Shown here: piece by piece, positions 11,091-21,553 of the stretch | Layout: every line of letters starts with the position of its first letter | Position numbering within the stretch: the stretch's first letter is position 1 | DNA from: Plasmodiophora brassicae | Lineage: Eukaryota > Endomyxa > Phytomyxea > Plasmodiophorida > Plasmodiophoridae | Direction: 5' to 3' | DNA length: 64,000 bases | Assembly: GCA_039704465.1 (NCBI GenBank) | Contig: JASFAU010000003.1 | Location: 1,834,504-1,898,503 of the forward strand | The notes under the pieces: model-generated | Told to the model about the DNA's origin: nothing | The model's input: only the letters and a program-made list of their open reading frames with translations | The model's database searches: none | Translations under genes and position numbers: made by a program

Positions 11091-11945
11091 CTACGATCGG
11101 CACCCAGGTCTGACTCTATTGTGGTTGGCACAACCCGACGTCTGGCGCGCCTCGACTTGACCGTGTCGACACGTCAAAAGCGACCCGGTCGATTTGCTGG
11201 TACCAGGCTGCAACTCAGAAGAGGCGTAGACGAGAGTGGGGTGTGTGAAGTCGCTGAGCAATAGGCAAAGCACGACCCCGACAATGGCAGCGACGTTGCA
11301 AGCAGGCATCCGCACCGAGCACAAACCCCCACATTGTGACCGTTCTCCGTTAACGCTGACGCCTAATCTACAGCGGTCGGGTCGGAGAACATGACGGTTA
11401 CCCGTTCAATTCGCATGCCGGTAATGCCATGAGTAGTTGGTCGCAGCCTGCCGCATTCGCTGGGCAGAAAAAAGCGGTGATGACGGTTGGGACCACCAAA
11501 CGATATATAGACCTTTCAATTCCATTATAGACGCGCACAGGACATGTTTGGATTAGCACTTGACGCCGGTACCGGCCACAAATGACCACGACACAAGAGA
11601 ATTGTGTAGCCTTGTACAACCTTCACGATGCGCTGTGGGGACGGCGTCTTGTTGGCGTCTGCTGACGCCGCCTCAATCGGCCGGGATTGTCGCTCCGATC
11701 ACCACTGCCCAGAATGGTGTCCAGACCGGCGGCGAGTACATCGATGGCAAAGTGGCGACTGGAACCACTCCTACGAACACGATCTCGATGCTATGCACGC
11801 GATGTGCCTTCGAACTGTGTCTGCATGCGGCATCGGCGTTATTTGCGAAAGCCTTCCAGTGGTCAGACTTGGAATTTATTTGTTCGAAATTTCGCGATTC
11901 GCTGGCACGACTGGAGTCAGTCGTGCCACCATCACTGTTCACGAT
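11091..11945 (-). pseudogene. Decayed paralogue pieces of the neighbouring membrane protein
   Basis: Two short minus-strand frames echo the C-terminal half of the 9401-10967 gene. At 11673-11942 'VFVGVVPVATLPSMYSPPVW' compares with 'IYVGVSPVATAPDFYSPSVW'. At 11091-11324 'CNVAAIVGVVLCLLL' compares with 'LNVAAIAGAVNCFCQLV'. They are out of order and disrupted, so this is a relic of a tandem duplicate. Confidence 0.55.
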
Positions 11946-12602
11946 CTCGGTATGTCCTGCCCGCGCGCAGCATCATTGTTTCCTCTAAGGCTCAACCGTT
12001 GTTTGATAAGATGCATTTGTTGGTGCACCTACCCGATGTAACGCTTCGCTGGGGTCCTTTGTACGGATTCATCTGGACGTTCCCCATGGAGCGTCGGATT
12101 TTCTTTATGAAGGAGAACCTGGAATCGAGGATTTCCCCTGAATATCGCTGGCAACCTCCAGATGACATTGGGTGCTGGTTTCCTACGAGGCCATTATCAC
12201 CAGTGCTATTCTGTGGCAAACGACAGCGTCCTTTTCTTTGGCGACAACCCAGGCAGCGTCGAAGACGCCATGCCAGCTAATCTCGCGATGCTACCTATTG
12301 AAGTTCGCCCTCCGCTTTCGACATACGAACTGTCAGACGACCGGCAGCGTCGCCGGGTCGTCTGCGCGCGCGTCCACTTTCTTTCGAAAGCTCTGTGGTA
12401 CAGACATGGTAACCGTCATGAACATCTGTACATGGTCTCGACAAGGGCGCTACATTCTTGGCGATACGAGACGAACTGTGTCACATATGCCAACGCTAAC
12501 GGGCCACCCGACCCTGGTTGTATGGTGACTTTGTTTCCAGCTGACGGTGGCCCGTCCGACGCGCAAGCCCACCCGGGCCTTCGTCAGTTCCGCCCCGTTT
12601 AG
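11800..12602 (+). mobile_element. DNA-transposon remnant with DUF4218-like segment
   Basis: The plus strand encodes 'FDKMHLLVHLPDV', then 'GPLYGFIWTFPMERRIFF', then 'KENLESRISPE'. This matches the DUF4218 signature of CACTA/En-Spm (Tnp2) transposons, which runs 'M.HL.VHL', 'GP...RWMYPFER', 'LK', 'PEGSI'. A 40 nt GT-AG intron-like gap (GTATGTCC...CTCTAAG, near 11951-11990) would join the preceding 'RLESVVPPSLFT' in frame, as in the family. Further downstream, 'ANLAMLPIEVRPPLSTYEL' lies in another frame. The element overlaps the paralogue relic on the other strand, and no transposase core or terminal repeats were seen, so this is a fragment. Confidence 0.5.
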
Positions 12603-12661
12603 TAAGGCGCGCGCCCACGTCTTCGTGATATCCATCCGCGCCTGAATCGGTTCGTGCTGCA

Positions 12662-13058
12662 GTCAGGCGGAGCATCGCCATCCTACCAACGTCCTGCTGC
12701 ACAGGATCGGCACATCCGGTTTCGTCCTGGCGGCCGTCGCGACCCCTGGCCTGTTACCGGCAACGGTCATTGCCGTTCAGGTCGGGATCGTGTCGTTCCC
12801 CGTGTTCCGGCACCACGACACGGGCCTAGCGGAAGCGGCCGTCGTCCTGCTCGCCTACGTATAATCGGCGCCAAACTGTGGGCCGGCAACACGACGCGCG
12901 CTCTGCTGGCCATGGCCTGGGCCTACGCCTGCGCATGGACCGGGCACTTCAACTTTGAACACAACAGACCGACCACGTTCGTGTACCCGACGTTCTCCCT
13001 GGTCTGCGACCTGATCGCCTGGGCCGAATGGATCACCGGCGCCACCATTGTCCTGTAG
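12662..13058 (+). CDS. Mpo1/DUF962-like membrane protein, frame-disrupted
   Basis: Two adjoining frames together carry the DUF962 (Mpo1-like) pattern. The first has 'EHRHPTNVLLHRIGTSGFVLAAV', a hydrophobic stretch and 'VVLLAYV'. The second has 'LLAMAWAYACAWTGHFNFEH', 'NRPTTF' and 'FSLVCDLIAWAEWITG'. DUF962 proteins are small ER-type membrane proteins; yeast Mpo1 is a 2-hydroxy fatty acid dioxygenase, and the His residues in 'HRHPTN..LH' and 'GHFNFEH' are the likely metal ligands. The two halves are offset by one base near 12865 and no GT-AG intron bridges them, so this is a frameshift, a sequence error or an unusual splice. The start exon upstream was not found. Confidence 0.55.
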
Positions 13059-13306
13059 ACGGCCCGAACTATAAACGTTCCCGAAATGAGCGTTAACAGA
13101 GCTTTCATAAAGAGCGGCATCTAGTCGCAACCCCTGGCCATTGCATTGATAAGCGGGTGTCGCACCAGCTGAATGCAGTCGTTGTCGTCGTCGGGCGACC
13201 CGGTTCCTCGGGATCGCCATCGTCGGGTTGTGGGGTCCGCGCGCGCCCGATTCGGGGGCGGGGGCGCGCGCGCGCTTCTCGTCCCGCAGGTCGACCATCG
13301 ACAGCG

Positions 13307-14278
13307 ATGGCGGCCCAGGTTGCGCCGATGGGCGGCGCCGACGACCACCACACGTGCTCGATATGCCTGGAGGCGCCCGCCAGGTCGGTGCGCCCGTCGT
13401 CCTGCGCCCACACGTTCTGCCGTCGCTGCCTGATGGACTGGGCCGCGGTCACCAACCTCTGCCCGCTGTACGTGACGCACGCGGCGCCCCCCGTCGCACG
13501 ACGACAATGGGCACTGACGACCGTCGGCGCAGGTGTAAATCCCGGTTCACCCACATCGTCCAAGGCGGCGTCCGGATTCGCGTCCAGCACAGGGAACAGG
13601 CGGAGAGCAGAGCCGAAGGTACACTGCTGCAGTCGGACGTCTGACGGTTCCTGGACTAACCTGTCGCCATGCCCGCTACCTACAGACGTCGGCGACGATG
13701 GCGAATTCGACGACGACGGGCTGGCAGAGGCCGCCGCCGCGCACGACGAATTCGGCGACAGCGACGAATTCAATGCCTACGACCTGCAGGACGGGTTCCT
13801 GGTCAACGAAGATGCCGTGGCACCACGACGGCAGCGGCTCATTCGCCGAAGCACGTCGATGCGCGTCCGAGCGGCCAGGTCGGCGGAGCAGGCACCCCCG
13901 GCCGCCGCCCGTCTCCCCAGGACCGCGTCGTCCACTCAGCATCGTCGTCGTCGTCACGTTCTGTCGGAATCTTCGTCGTCGTCGTCTGATGATGATGATG
14001 ACGCTGATGATGGTCGGCATGCGGTCCAGCACGGCCCTGGCGCCGTTCTCGTGCCAGAAACGCCTCCCAGGCGGGCGCCCGCGTCGCACAACAACCACCG
14101 ACCGGTGCCTGGCGTATCGCCAGTGCCAGAGAGCCCCGACATCAGCAGGCAACGGAGCCAGTGGTTCGACGACAGCGGCAGCAGTAACAACAGTGGACCG
14201 CGACGACGGGGGCCGATCCCCCGGGTGTCGATCGTCGCCCAGTTCGCCGAGCGCATGGCCCGGTATGGGCCCATATAA
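13307..14278 (+). CDS. RING-finger (C3HC4) ubiquitin ligase-like protein
   Basis: Three exons, 13307-13467, 13533-13618 and 13686-14278, splice in phase to 279 codons. The first intron splits the last RING cysteine pair: the unspliced text reads 'CPLYVTH', while removing 13468-13532 restores 'CPLCKSRF'. The RING is 'CSICLEAP', 'CAHTFCRRCLMDW', 'NLCPLCKSRF' near residues 14-58, so E2 binding and E3 activity are likely. The rest is low-complexity: an acidic stretch, then a poly-Ser/Asp tract ('SESSSSSSDDDDD') and basic patches, suggesting a nuclear protein. There is no membrane segment. The complete RING makes the model secure; the substrate is unknown. Confidence 0.8.
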   Translation: MAAQVAPMGGADDHHTCSICLEAPARSVRPSSCAHTFCRRCLMDWAAVTNLCPLYVTHAAPPVARRQWALTTVGAGVNPGSPTSSKAASGFASSTGNRRRAEPKVHCCSRTSDGSWTNLSPCPLPTDVGDDGEFDDDGLAEAAAAHDEFGDSDEFNAYDLQDGFLVNEDAVAPRRQRLIRRSTSMRVRAARSAEQAPPAAARLPRTASSTQHRRRRHVLSESSSSSSDDDDDADDGRHAVQHGPGAVLVPETPPRRAPASHNNHRPVPGVSPVPESPDISRQRSQWFDDSGSSNNSGPRRRGPIPRVSIVAQFAERMARYGPI

Positions 14279-14377
14279 CGCCAGTTGGACGTCAGCTGAC
14301 GTGCATCGACCTGGGCGTCACTTTGGCGGCGCCTGCCTCCTTTAATTTGTAGGTACATACGTAGGGTCGTGACCACC

Positions 14378-14396
14378 GCGCGCGCGCGCGCGCGTT
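14378..14396. repeat. (CG)n simple repeat
   Basis: A run of alternating C and G following the RING gene, in its 3' flank. Confidence 0.9.
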
Positions 14397-14479
14397 CGAC
14401 ATCACTCCCGGGCACAGGCCTTGTGTCTCAGTTTATTGTTAGCGCTGTGTCCCCGTCGCGTCGCATCAGGGGGGCGCGT

Positions 14480-14792
14480 TTCCGACCGGCATCGTCATGC
14501 GCGCCACGTGGACGGTTGACGCCCGCCTTGGGAAGGCGACTCCGTATGCGCGCCTGCAGATGTTGTCGGTGACGGCATCGTCGTCGCGGCGGGATACCGG
14601 GCGACGATCGCCCCGCCCGGAATCACTAATCGTCAACATTGGTCAGCGCGCGGGCGTGTGCCGAACAGCGTCGTCGCATCCCCTCGTACCGGGCGGAGGC
14701 GCGGCGAACGACAGGGCCTGGGCAGGCGGCAGCGAACCGGCCAGCAGCCCCAGGGCGGCAACGATGACGACGACGACCTTCATGCGCGTCAT
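14480..14792 (-). CDS. Small signal-peptide protein, splicing unresolved
   Basis: The ATG at 14792 opens 'MTRMKVVVVIVAALGLLAG' followed by 'LPPAQA', a textbook signal peptide. Unspliced, the frame stops at 14643 after 49 codons. A downstream frame ('DDDAVTDNICRRAYGVAF', ending near 14480) looks like a second exon; several donors could join it and I could not choose. It is a candidate small secreted protein with no recognisable domain. Confidence 0.4.
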
Positions 14793-14976
14793 TGATGGGC
14801 CAATACGGTTGTGCGGCAGGGGTCCCGATTCGATCGGTCGAGGAGGAGGTTGCCGGCCCCCCCACGATCACATGACGGGCGGGGGGTACGGTACCCCTGA
14901 GAAGACCAATCCAGAAGGGCCGTGCCGATCGGGGGGCGCACGTGATCGCATAGACGCACCCACAGTCGCCTGGCAG

Positions 14977-14998
14977 CGTGTGTGTGTGTGTGTGTGTG
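14977..14998. repeat. (TG)n microsatellite
   Basis: About eleven TG dinucleotides, followed shortly by a TATATATATA tract (15015-15024) between two divergent minus-strand frames. Confidence 0.9.
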
Positions 14999-15028
14999 CC
15001 CATCAGCGTGTACTTATATATATACGGG

Positions 15029-15430
15029 TTATAACGCAATGCGGGCGGGTGCCGGCGCAGGACGCAGGGCCCCATTGTACCTGGCGTTGAACTCGTCGAT
15101 CTCCGCCTGCGACAGGGGTTCGATGCCGCGGTCCTCCACCCAGCCGAACTGCTCCGACAGCTGGACGCGTTCCTCGGGATCGTCCACCTCCAGGAACCCG
15201 TCGTCCCGCACGTTCGCGCCGGAGCAGGAATTCGGCGGGGCCGACGACGACAAGGCTATACTAGTAGGCGGTCGCTGCGCCGTCACGACGACGTCGGGAT
15301 GCCACCCGTCGGCGGCGTCAGCGCCGGGGGGCGGTCGCGGCACGGACGTGCGAAAGGAGGCGGCCACGACGGTGACGACGGTGGCGACCATGGCGAGCGC
15401 GTTGACGAGGTCGCCGAACAGGACCATCAT
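15029..15430 (-). CDS. Hypothetical protein with one N-terminal hydrophobic segment
   Basis: A 133-codon frame starts at the ATG at 15430. Residues 3-28 ('VLFGDLVNALAMVATVVTVVAA') form a single hydrophobic segment that could be a signal anchor. The rest is Pro/Ala-rich, then acidic ('FLEVDDPEERVQLSEQFGW', 'PLSQAEIDEFNARYNG'). No family recognised. The start is chosen at the ATG pair before the hydrophobic stretch; the open frame extends further upstream. Confidence 0.45.
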   Translation of the reverse strand: MMVLFGDLVNALAMVATVVTVVAASFRTSVPRPPPGADAADGWHPDVVVTAQRPPTSIALSSSAPPNSCSGANVRDDGFLEVDDPEERVQLSEQFGWVEDRGIEPLSQAEIDEFNARYNGALRPAPAPARIAL

Positions 15431-15938
15431 TAGGGCACGGATCGACGTGCTGGGCCGGGCCGCGGATCTGCACGGAGGCGCACCCGTTTTCGACGGCGCT
15501 GCGTGGCAGAGTCCCAGGCGGCGGCGGCGGCCCGATCGCTGATAGCAGGCGATCATTTGCCGTCGCGCCCGCGCCGCCTACCTTTTTTTGTGTTCTGCGC
15601 GAACAGGCCGCGCCGGGCCCAGGGTGCTTTGCAGCCCGGCAATCTCGCAGTCGGCCCTCCGCGACGCGCGTGGCCGTCCGTGTCGGGCGGCGTTGTCTTG
15701 TGCGCTGCCCGTGTCTCAAGGGCGTACCGCTATCGCTCTGGACTAACTGGCCCCTCGTCTTAAGGACGCCGCCCAGATCAGGTGTGTCCCGCTGAGAGAG
15801 AGAGACCTAAGGCGCGTTTCAGGTTTGTAGTACTGGCGTGTCGCGGCGACGGACTGGATGCACTGCCGCTAGCGGTGCACAATGTCGGCCACGAAGCGCC
15901 CGGTACATTAAAACAGCGAGTACGGATGATGATATATA
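15431..15938. other. Intergenic, nothing recognised
   Basis: No supported gene or RNA between the minus-strand hypothetical gene and the 3' end of GPATCH1; only short arginine- and alanine-rich frames typical of GC-rich noncoding sequence. Confidence 0.5.
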
Positions 15939-18221
15939 TTAACGTTGCTCTCCGTGCTCGCCAGCACGCCTCGCCTTCTTTAGTTTTCGAGCCAGATGCC
16001 GAATTCGCCGCTCCTCCTCTTCTTCGGCAGTGCGATGGGACCGTCGAGACGCCGACGAGCGATGCTTCTTCCGTTTCGATTTGTGGCGCCGGTGCGACGA
16101 CGACTCTGCTGAGCTGGACCGATGCCTGCGTCGCTCTTCGTCGCTGACGGCGGAGCGCTCCCGCGAGCGGTGCTGCCGGGGGCGGGACCCGGACGCTTCC
16201 CTGTCACGGTGCCGGTCGACCGAAGCATCCGGCACGACGGGAACGCGTTCAGCGACGTGCACCACAGGCGAGACGCGATCAGCCGGCGATGGACTTGCCC
16301 CAGCAGTGCTAGGCCCACGATCGGCGGCCGCAACAACGTCAGACGGTTCCGTCAGCGCCGACGCGGGCAGCACGGGGCCGACCACGGCGCGTCGGGCACC
16401 AGACGACGCCTCGGGCAAAGCCTCGTCGTCCTGCGCCTGCTCCGGCACCACCACCACCTCGTCCTGCTCCTGATCGTCGTCGTCGTCCTCTTCGCTGTCC
16501 GAGAAGATGGCCTTGAACAGATCGACAGGCGGGCGTTCAGGACGCGGCTCCGGGCCGCGATCGTCCGCGTCCCCGTCGTCGGGACGAACGGGCGTCGGCG
16601 CGAGCGTCGTCGCGCGCGGTGCCACCAACGACGGGTGCAGCGTGGCCAGCAGCGTTCGGAAGCGCGCGTCCCGGTCGACGATGGTCGGCTCCGGGACGGC
16701 GCGACCCTGGAACGGATCGGGGACGCCGAACCGTTTGCAGAGCAGGCGCGGCGGCGCCCACGCGTCCGACTCGCGCGTCAGCGCCCCGAACATGCGCATC
16801 CGGGCGGCGCTGCTGGCGTCGTGCGGCGCGACAGCGACCGGGCCCTGGTCGGGCGCCGCACCCGGCTCCCGCTTGACGGCGGCGACGGCGTCTGGCGCCA
16901 GTCGGGCGAACTCGTCCGCCTCCAGCGCGCTCCGCCACGTGGCCTGCGTCGCGTCGCCGGCGCCGCCCGCCCCCTGCTTCATGTACTGCACGAACCGGGC
17001 CTGCTTCGCCGGGTCGTCCGGGTAGTGCACCGCGACGGGCGCCGACGCGTCCGCGCCGACGCGCAGCGTTTCGCCGACGCGGAACATGCTGGACAGGGAG
17101 GCGGACAGGCGCGCGCGGTCGTCCGCCGATATCAGCTCGAACACGGACGCGGGCCTCGCCTCGGGCTCGACGGCGGCGGCGGCGTCGCCGAGCGCGATCG
17201 CGCGTTGCCTCGGCGTCAGCAGCACGGCCCGGTACCGTTCGAGGCGCGGCGCGATCGTCACCTGTTCGGGCAGCTGGACCGCGTCGGCCCGGTAGTCGTC
17301 GGGGACGACGACGCGGGACGACAGCGTTGCCGTTCCCCTCAGGTCGGGCGGCGTCCCCTGCATTGCCTTGACGAACCCGGGCACGGCAGCGCGCGGCGCA
17401 TCGGACCGGGGCGGCGGCGACGACGCCGCGGCAACGTCGTCGTACTCGTCGGTGATGGCGGCGTCGTACTGGTCGCCGGCGAGCAGCGACGACAGGCGGA
17501 GCTGTGTGGGTTCGGGCGTGTACCCGAGCCCGTACGCGTCGTTCTTGGGCGGGGCAACGCCGGTCGGCGGCGGTTCCACGTTGAACGACCGCAGCGCGGC
17601 ACGTGGCCTGCCGATGGTCGGGTTGGAACGCGACCATCCCATTCGCTGCATCAGCATGACGCCGATGGTGCGGACGACGACGTCGATGTGCGGCACGGGG
17701 CCGGACGTGGCCGGGGCGGTCGTCGTCGACGACGCGAATTGCGTCTGGGGGCGCAGGGCGACCTGCTCGGCGAGGTCCTCGTCGTCCATGAAGTCCTCGG
17801 GACGCGACGGCTGCGACGGGCGCTGCGTCGCCACATCGGCCCGGCGCGACGAGACGAACGTCGACGGGGTGAACCCGGCCAGCGACCCGACCGTGTTGAA
17901 GTACCCGGCTGACCACCCACTGCACACTGGAGGTCAGTGTCCGGGTCGCAGCCATGGCCATTACGGCGTATTGGTTTACCCATGGAATGCGCCGTGAAGG
18001 CGCTGCCCGCCGCGATAGTCACTGACCAATCCGGATTGCAATTCTACGTTGACGTCAGCCGCGACACTCCCCGTCGAACCACGTCACTGACCTTGCTTGT
18101 ACCGGTCGGACGGCTGCGACGGGCGCCCCGACTCGCCTGCAGACGACGCTGCCGCGCGGGGGCGTCCGGTCAGCGGCGTGCCGAGGAACGCAGCCGGCTC
18201 GGTTTTCAGCGACGACGCCAT
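15939..18221 (-). CDS. GPATCH1: GPATCH1 homologue (G-patch splicing-associated protein)
   Basis: Three exons, 18092-18221, 17980-18043 and 15939-17919, with introns of 48 and 60 nt, join in phase to 724 codons. The N-terminus 'FLGTPL' leads to 'GQRLHGAFHG', completed across the second intron by 'GWSAGYFNTVGS' and 'GFTPSTFVSSR', then 'EDFMDDEDL'; this is the DUF1604 signature of GPATCH1. A degenerate G-patch follows ('IGVMLMQRMGW'), and later 'RPPVDLFKAIFSDSEED', also typical of the family. The C-terminus is an acidic stretch followed by an Arg/Ser/Lys-rich tail ('HRRHKSKRKKHRSS'). GPATCH1 proteins are nuclear spliceosome-associated factors thought to stimulate DEAH helicases. The protein is shorter than the animal version (about 930 residues). 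The acceptor at 17920 is the only one that keeps frame. Confidence 0.88.
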
Positions 18222-18284
18222 CGACGATCGACCCGGCGCCCCGGTCTGCGCCAGTCCGGAGCTGCATCGCGCCGCGGACTTACC

Positions 18285-19440
18285 CTACGGTAGGTCACCA
18301 CCGGCACCAGGCCTGGCCCTGTACGGGCAGTGTTCTTGCAGGAAGCGGACATAGTCGATGGAGCCGCTGGAGCCGATCCGGTACAGGTCGACCATATGGC
18401 TGATGTGGTCCGCGCCTGGAAGGCGGCCGTCCAGCGCAGAGCGGAACGTGGCTTCAGGGATGCGCCCACGACAGTCCGCGTCGGCGTTGGTCAGGAGCTT
18501 CCACAGGTCCAGATGGCAGCGATCTTGCAAAGCACGGTGCACGTCGTGCACTATACTGGCACGACGTGCGGAATGCTGCGCGCGGACAGGGCACGGTTCG
18601 CTCATGCTCGGCTCTGGCGACTGTCTCGGGGGTCGGATCCAGGATTCCGGGCAGTGAGGCACGTCTGAAACGTGCTTCGTTCTGGGTTCGTCAGGAGGGA
18701 ACTGCCTGGGATGGCGACGCTGGCAACTGCTCATTCTGACAATAACGGGAAGTAATTCGAACACCTGAGTCCGCCCGGTGGGTGAGACATGTACGTTCTA
18801 GAGAATGGGCTTTCGCACTGACTGCATTGTATGGTAGTCTCCCGTTAGCACCCAGTCGCTGCATATGCATGCGAAGAATGGTGTGATCAATGGGAACGCC
18901 GAATGCCGAGAGGATCGCCACTAGGTCATCTACAGAGAAGCCTTCAGTGACGACTGCCGGCATGGGGAAGCAGACGGGCACGCGATACCAAGCGATAGAT
19001 TGATCTGCAGCGACCGGTGACGCTCTAGGAAGGAGGACAGATCGCGAACGCTCGTCGTCGACATGGTCGCCAGCAGCGCCCGCTTTAATGACTCGCGGTA
19101 CCTCACGGCGATCCAGGGTCACGAAGCCGATGATATCGCAACGGAATTGGGCTCCTAACCCAGGTCGCATTTGCGTACGTTGTGCTCTGACATACCGCGC
19201 TCCATGCGGGCTGGCTTGGGACGATCGTGTGGTCGACTTTGCAATACCGTGGCCTTGATCATGTACCAGCTCTGCGGCCACTGATCAGCCGCCCCGCAGG
19301 AGTTGAGTGGACAACCTACTCGCACTCCTGAGAGAGCGTGCGGTTCTCCAGCAGACCTCGAACCCGGCCCTTGTACGGGTTGCTTGGTCGATGCGGAAAC
19401 CCGAGCTGGACCTGGTGGAGCAGACCTAGACATTGGCTGA
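18285..19440 (-). CDS. EF-hand-like protein, exon limits uncertain
   Basis: Minus-strand frames show calmodulin-like pairs of helix-loop-helix units. Near 18340-18560 the unit is 'DLWKLLTNADADCRGRIPEATFRSAL' followed by 'IGSSGSIDYVRFLQEHCP'. Near 18810-18930 it is 'SVDDLVAILSAFGVP' with 'LGANGRLPYNAV'. Loops with Asp-x-Asp and Gly positions fit one real and several degenerate calcium sites. Upstream pieces up to about 19440 probably belong to the same gene, but the introns could not be placed. No family beyond EF-hand-like is claimed. Confidence 0.45.
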
Positions 19441-19726
19441 ATCGCGAGTTGGAACAGCGTACACCAGCATGGAGGTCACCGTTCGGCGTTCGCATTGATA
19501 GGACCACGTACGCAAGCACGTCCCGCCCGTCATTACAGCGGTCCGTGCGTCGATCGGGCCACGTTTGCTTAAGTGTGCCTCATAATCCGGCCGCGGTTGG
19601 ACAGGCCAGGAAAGAGTCCCTGCATGTGACGAATTGTTGTTATGTCGGCTCAAGCGGGCATGTCAGCACGGCGCATGACCGTGGCGGAGTCCGCCGTGGT
19701 CCGAGCCGCACTGAACGTCGCGGACA
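19441..19726. other. Intergenic between divergent genes
   Basis: Separates the EF-hand-like gene (minus) from the EAPP gene (plus). Short frames only; it presumably holds both promoters. No motif recognised. Confidence 0.4.
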
Positions 19727-20389
19727 ATGGACATCGACGGCAGGGGTGGCACTAGCAGCGGCCACCCTGACGGCGAGGGCGGACGTCCGCAACTTGGGCA
19801 AACGCTGGCCGACAGCTGGGCTGATGATGATTACGACAAAGAGGATTTGAAGTATAAATCCGAGGATGAGCTGTACGATGAGGGATTGGACGAGGAGGAC
19901 GCGAAGTGGATCCGGGAAATGTGCGGCGGGAGTGACGCCACTGATGCCATCCTGTCATGCCCCGCGTGCTTCACAACTGGTATGTCGTGCTGACGACAAT
20001 TGGTGCATATGGGCATGTCGATTGACGTCGCCCCCACTCCCTGTAGTTAGCATGCTGTGCCAGCGGCACGAACGATTCGCCAACCAGTACCGGTATGGAG
20101 GACGAGATCTGACCGGGGATCCAGCCGACTAATCAGCTGGCACAGGGCCGTATTTGTGCAGAATGTCGTGGTCGACGAGAACCAAACCGTGTCGCCGATG
20201 GATGATGCTCCATTGGAACCAGGCGAGACGTACTGTCCCGTTTTCTGCAAAGTTTGCCGCGTTGAGATTGGCGTGCGCGACGCAGATGAGGTCCTGCACC
20301 ATGGGCTCGTTATCCGTCCGCGTTCCGGTTACCCTAACCGCGATGTACAGGTCTATCACTTCTTCCACGTCCTGCCCAGCCAAACCTGA
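19727..20389 (+). CDS. EAPP: EAPP (E2F-associated phosphoprotein) homologue
   Basis: Four exons, 19727-19979, 20047-20092, 20146-20290 and 20351-20389, with introns of 67, 53 and 60 nt, give 160 codons. The order of motifs is that of the family: acidic N-terminus ('LKYKSEDELYDEGLDEEDAKW'), 'SDAILSCPACFTT'-like ('DAILSCPACFTT' here), 'LCQRHERFANQYRAVFVQN' across two junctions, 'YCPVFCKVCRVEIGVRDADE', and finally 'VYHFFHVLPSQT'. The two CxxC pairs are likely zinc ligands. Human EAPP is a nuclear protein that modulates E2F and p21 transcription; whether that role exists here is unknown. This protein is shorter than human EAPP because the N-terminal region is reduced. Every junction restores a conserved residue string, so the model is firm. 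Confidence 0.85.
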
Positions 20390-20938
20390 TGCTGCATCGT
20401 CGACCTGCGTTTCGCATTCGGCCATTGCTTCACGCCCGATGTCGCTGCGGTAGTGCCGACGCCCGCCACGATAGCAGCCGGGCATCACCGATGCTGGAAG
20501 CGAGTTTCATAATAATAACGTTCACCCGAGGGAGTGAGTTGTTTAACGGCGCTCGCGTTCGCACTCTGCTGCTTCCGGGACCGGCGTCGCCAGCATGGCC
20601 GTTTGCTTGCGTGAATTCTTGGCAGCACAACACAATGCGACCGTCGCCTGGAAACGTACGCACAGCGATTCCTGGTGCAGAGACACCTTCCCATTCCGTT
20701 TCGCGATGCGTGCCCGATGACGGGTCGCCATTGACCAGCATGCGGTCGAATTCGAACCCAGTCGTAGTAGCAGGTTGCTTGGTGGATGCTGTTGGTTGGT
20801 GCATGACCACCAATAGGTACACGGCCAGCTGTTCGCTGTTGTGGTTCAAGGCGCTATCGTGCTGGCGATGGCGCTGTGCGTGCACTGCCCCTAGGGCTGC
20901 CTTGTATTGGTCGACGGGGCCATGTGGACCCTGCGTTC
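20390..20938. other. Short frame only, no recognised gene
   Basis: A minus-strand frame at 20430-20885 of 151 codons has no recognisable motif and no signal peptide. It may be noncoding. The stretch lies between the converging ends of EAPP and the GPI-like protein. Confidence 0.4.
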
Positions 20939-21553
20939 TTAGGCGGCGATGGCGGCAACGACGACGGCGACGACAGCGGCGCTGACGGTGACCTCGGACG
21001 ACATGGCGGCGGACCTGCCGTCGCCCAGAATGAGGTTGACGCCGTGACCTCCCTGGGACTTCTCGTTGGACGACAAGGCGGCGGAACTGCCATCGCCCAA
21101 GAGGAGTTCGTCGAGATCCCGCTGGGCCTTCTCGAACACTCGGTCCAGCAGGGCCTTGGCGTCGGGGTCGTGCTCGACGAGCCTGGCGACGTCGCCGTAC
21201 TCGGCCTTCAGGGCGGCCTTCTTGCCGTCGACAATCGAGGACACCTTGGCGCGGCGCTGCTTCATCTGCTGCTCGGTGGCCACGCCGGTGACGCTGAGCG
21301 CCTTGCCCACGTCCGTCCCGGCCTGTTCGACGGTGTTGATGGCGATTTCTATGAACCCGGCCACGTCCAGATTACCGGCCAGGATGGCAAGAAGAATCGC
21401 GTTGCTCCTTCCCTCCATTGCCGGATCCTTCCGCATATCCTTGAGAATGTCGTCGTACGTCTTCGACGGGTCTGCAAGCCGTTTGTCGTTCGACGCAGCC
21501 ATCAGGCCGGCCAGGGATGCGCCGGCGATCAGGACGACCAGGCGGTTGAACAT
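20939..21553 (-). CDS. Signal-peptide protein with GPI-like hydrophobic tail
   Basis: A 204-codon single exon starts at the ATG at 21553. It has an N-terminal signal peptide ('MFNRLVVLIAGASLAGLMAAS'), a helical charged middle ('TYDDILKDMRKD', 'EIAINTVEQAGTDVGKAL', 'LLDRVFEKAQRDLDELLLG'), a short repeated phrase ('LLLGDGSSAALSSNE' and 'LILGDGRSAAMSSE'), and a C-terminal hydrophobic run ('AAVVAVVVAAIAA') preceded by small residues. This is the layout of a GPI-anchored surface protein. No family recognised. Confidence 0.6.
   Translation of the reverse strand: MFNRLVVLIAGASLAGLMAASNDKRLADPSKTYDDILKDMRKDPAMEGRSNAILLAILAGNLDVAGFIEIAINTVEQAGTDVGKALSVTGVATEQQMKQRRAKVSSIVDGKKAALKAEYGDVARLVEHDPDAKALLDRVFEKAQRDLDELLLGDGSSAALSSNEKSQGGHGVNLILGDGRSAAMSSEVTVSAAVVAVVVAAIAA

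Noticed and set aside
13461..13540. RING finger lacking its last cysteine ('CPLYVTH')
   Set aside because: The missing Cys comes back as 'CPLCKSRF' when the 65 nt intron 13468-13532 is removed.
15980..17961. Long overlapping frames on both strands opposite GPATCH1
   Set aside because: Arg/Gly-rich shadow frames produced by GC-rich codons; the minus-strand frame has the family motifs.
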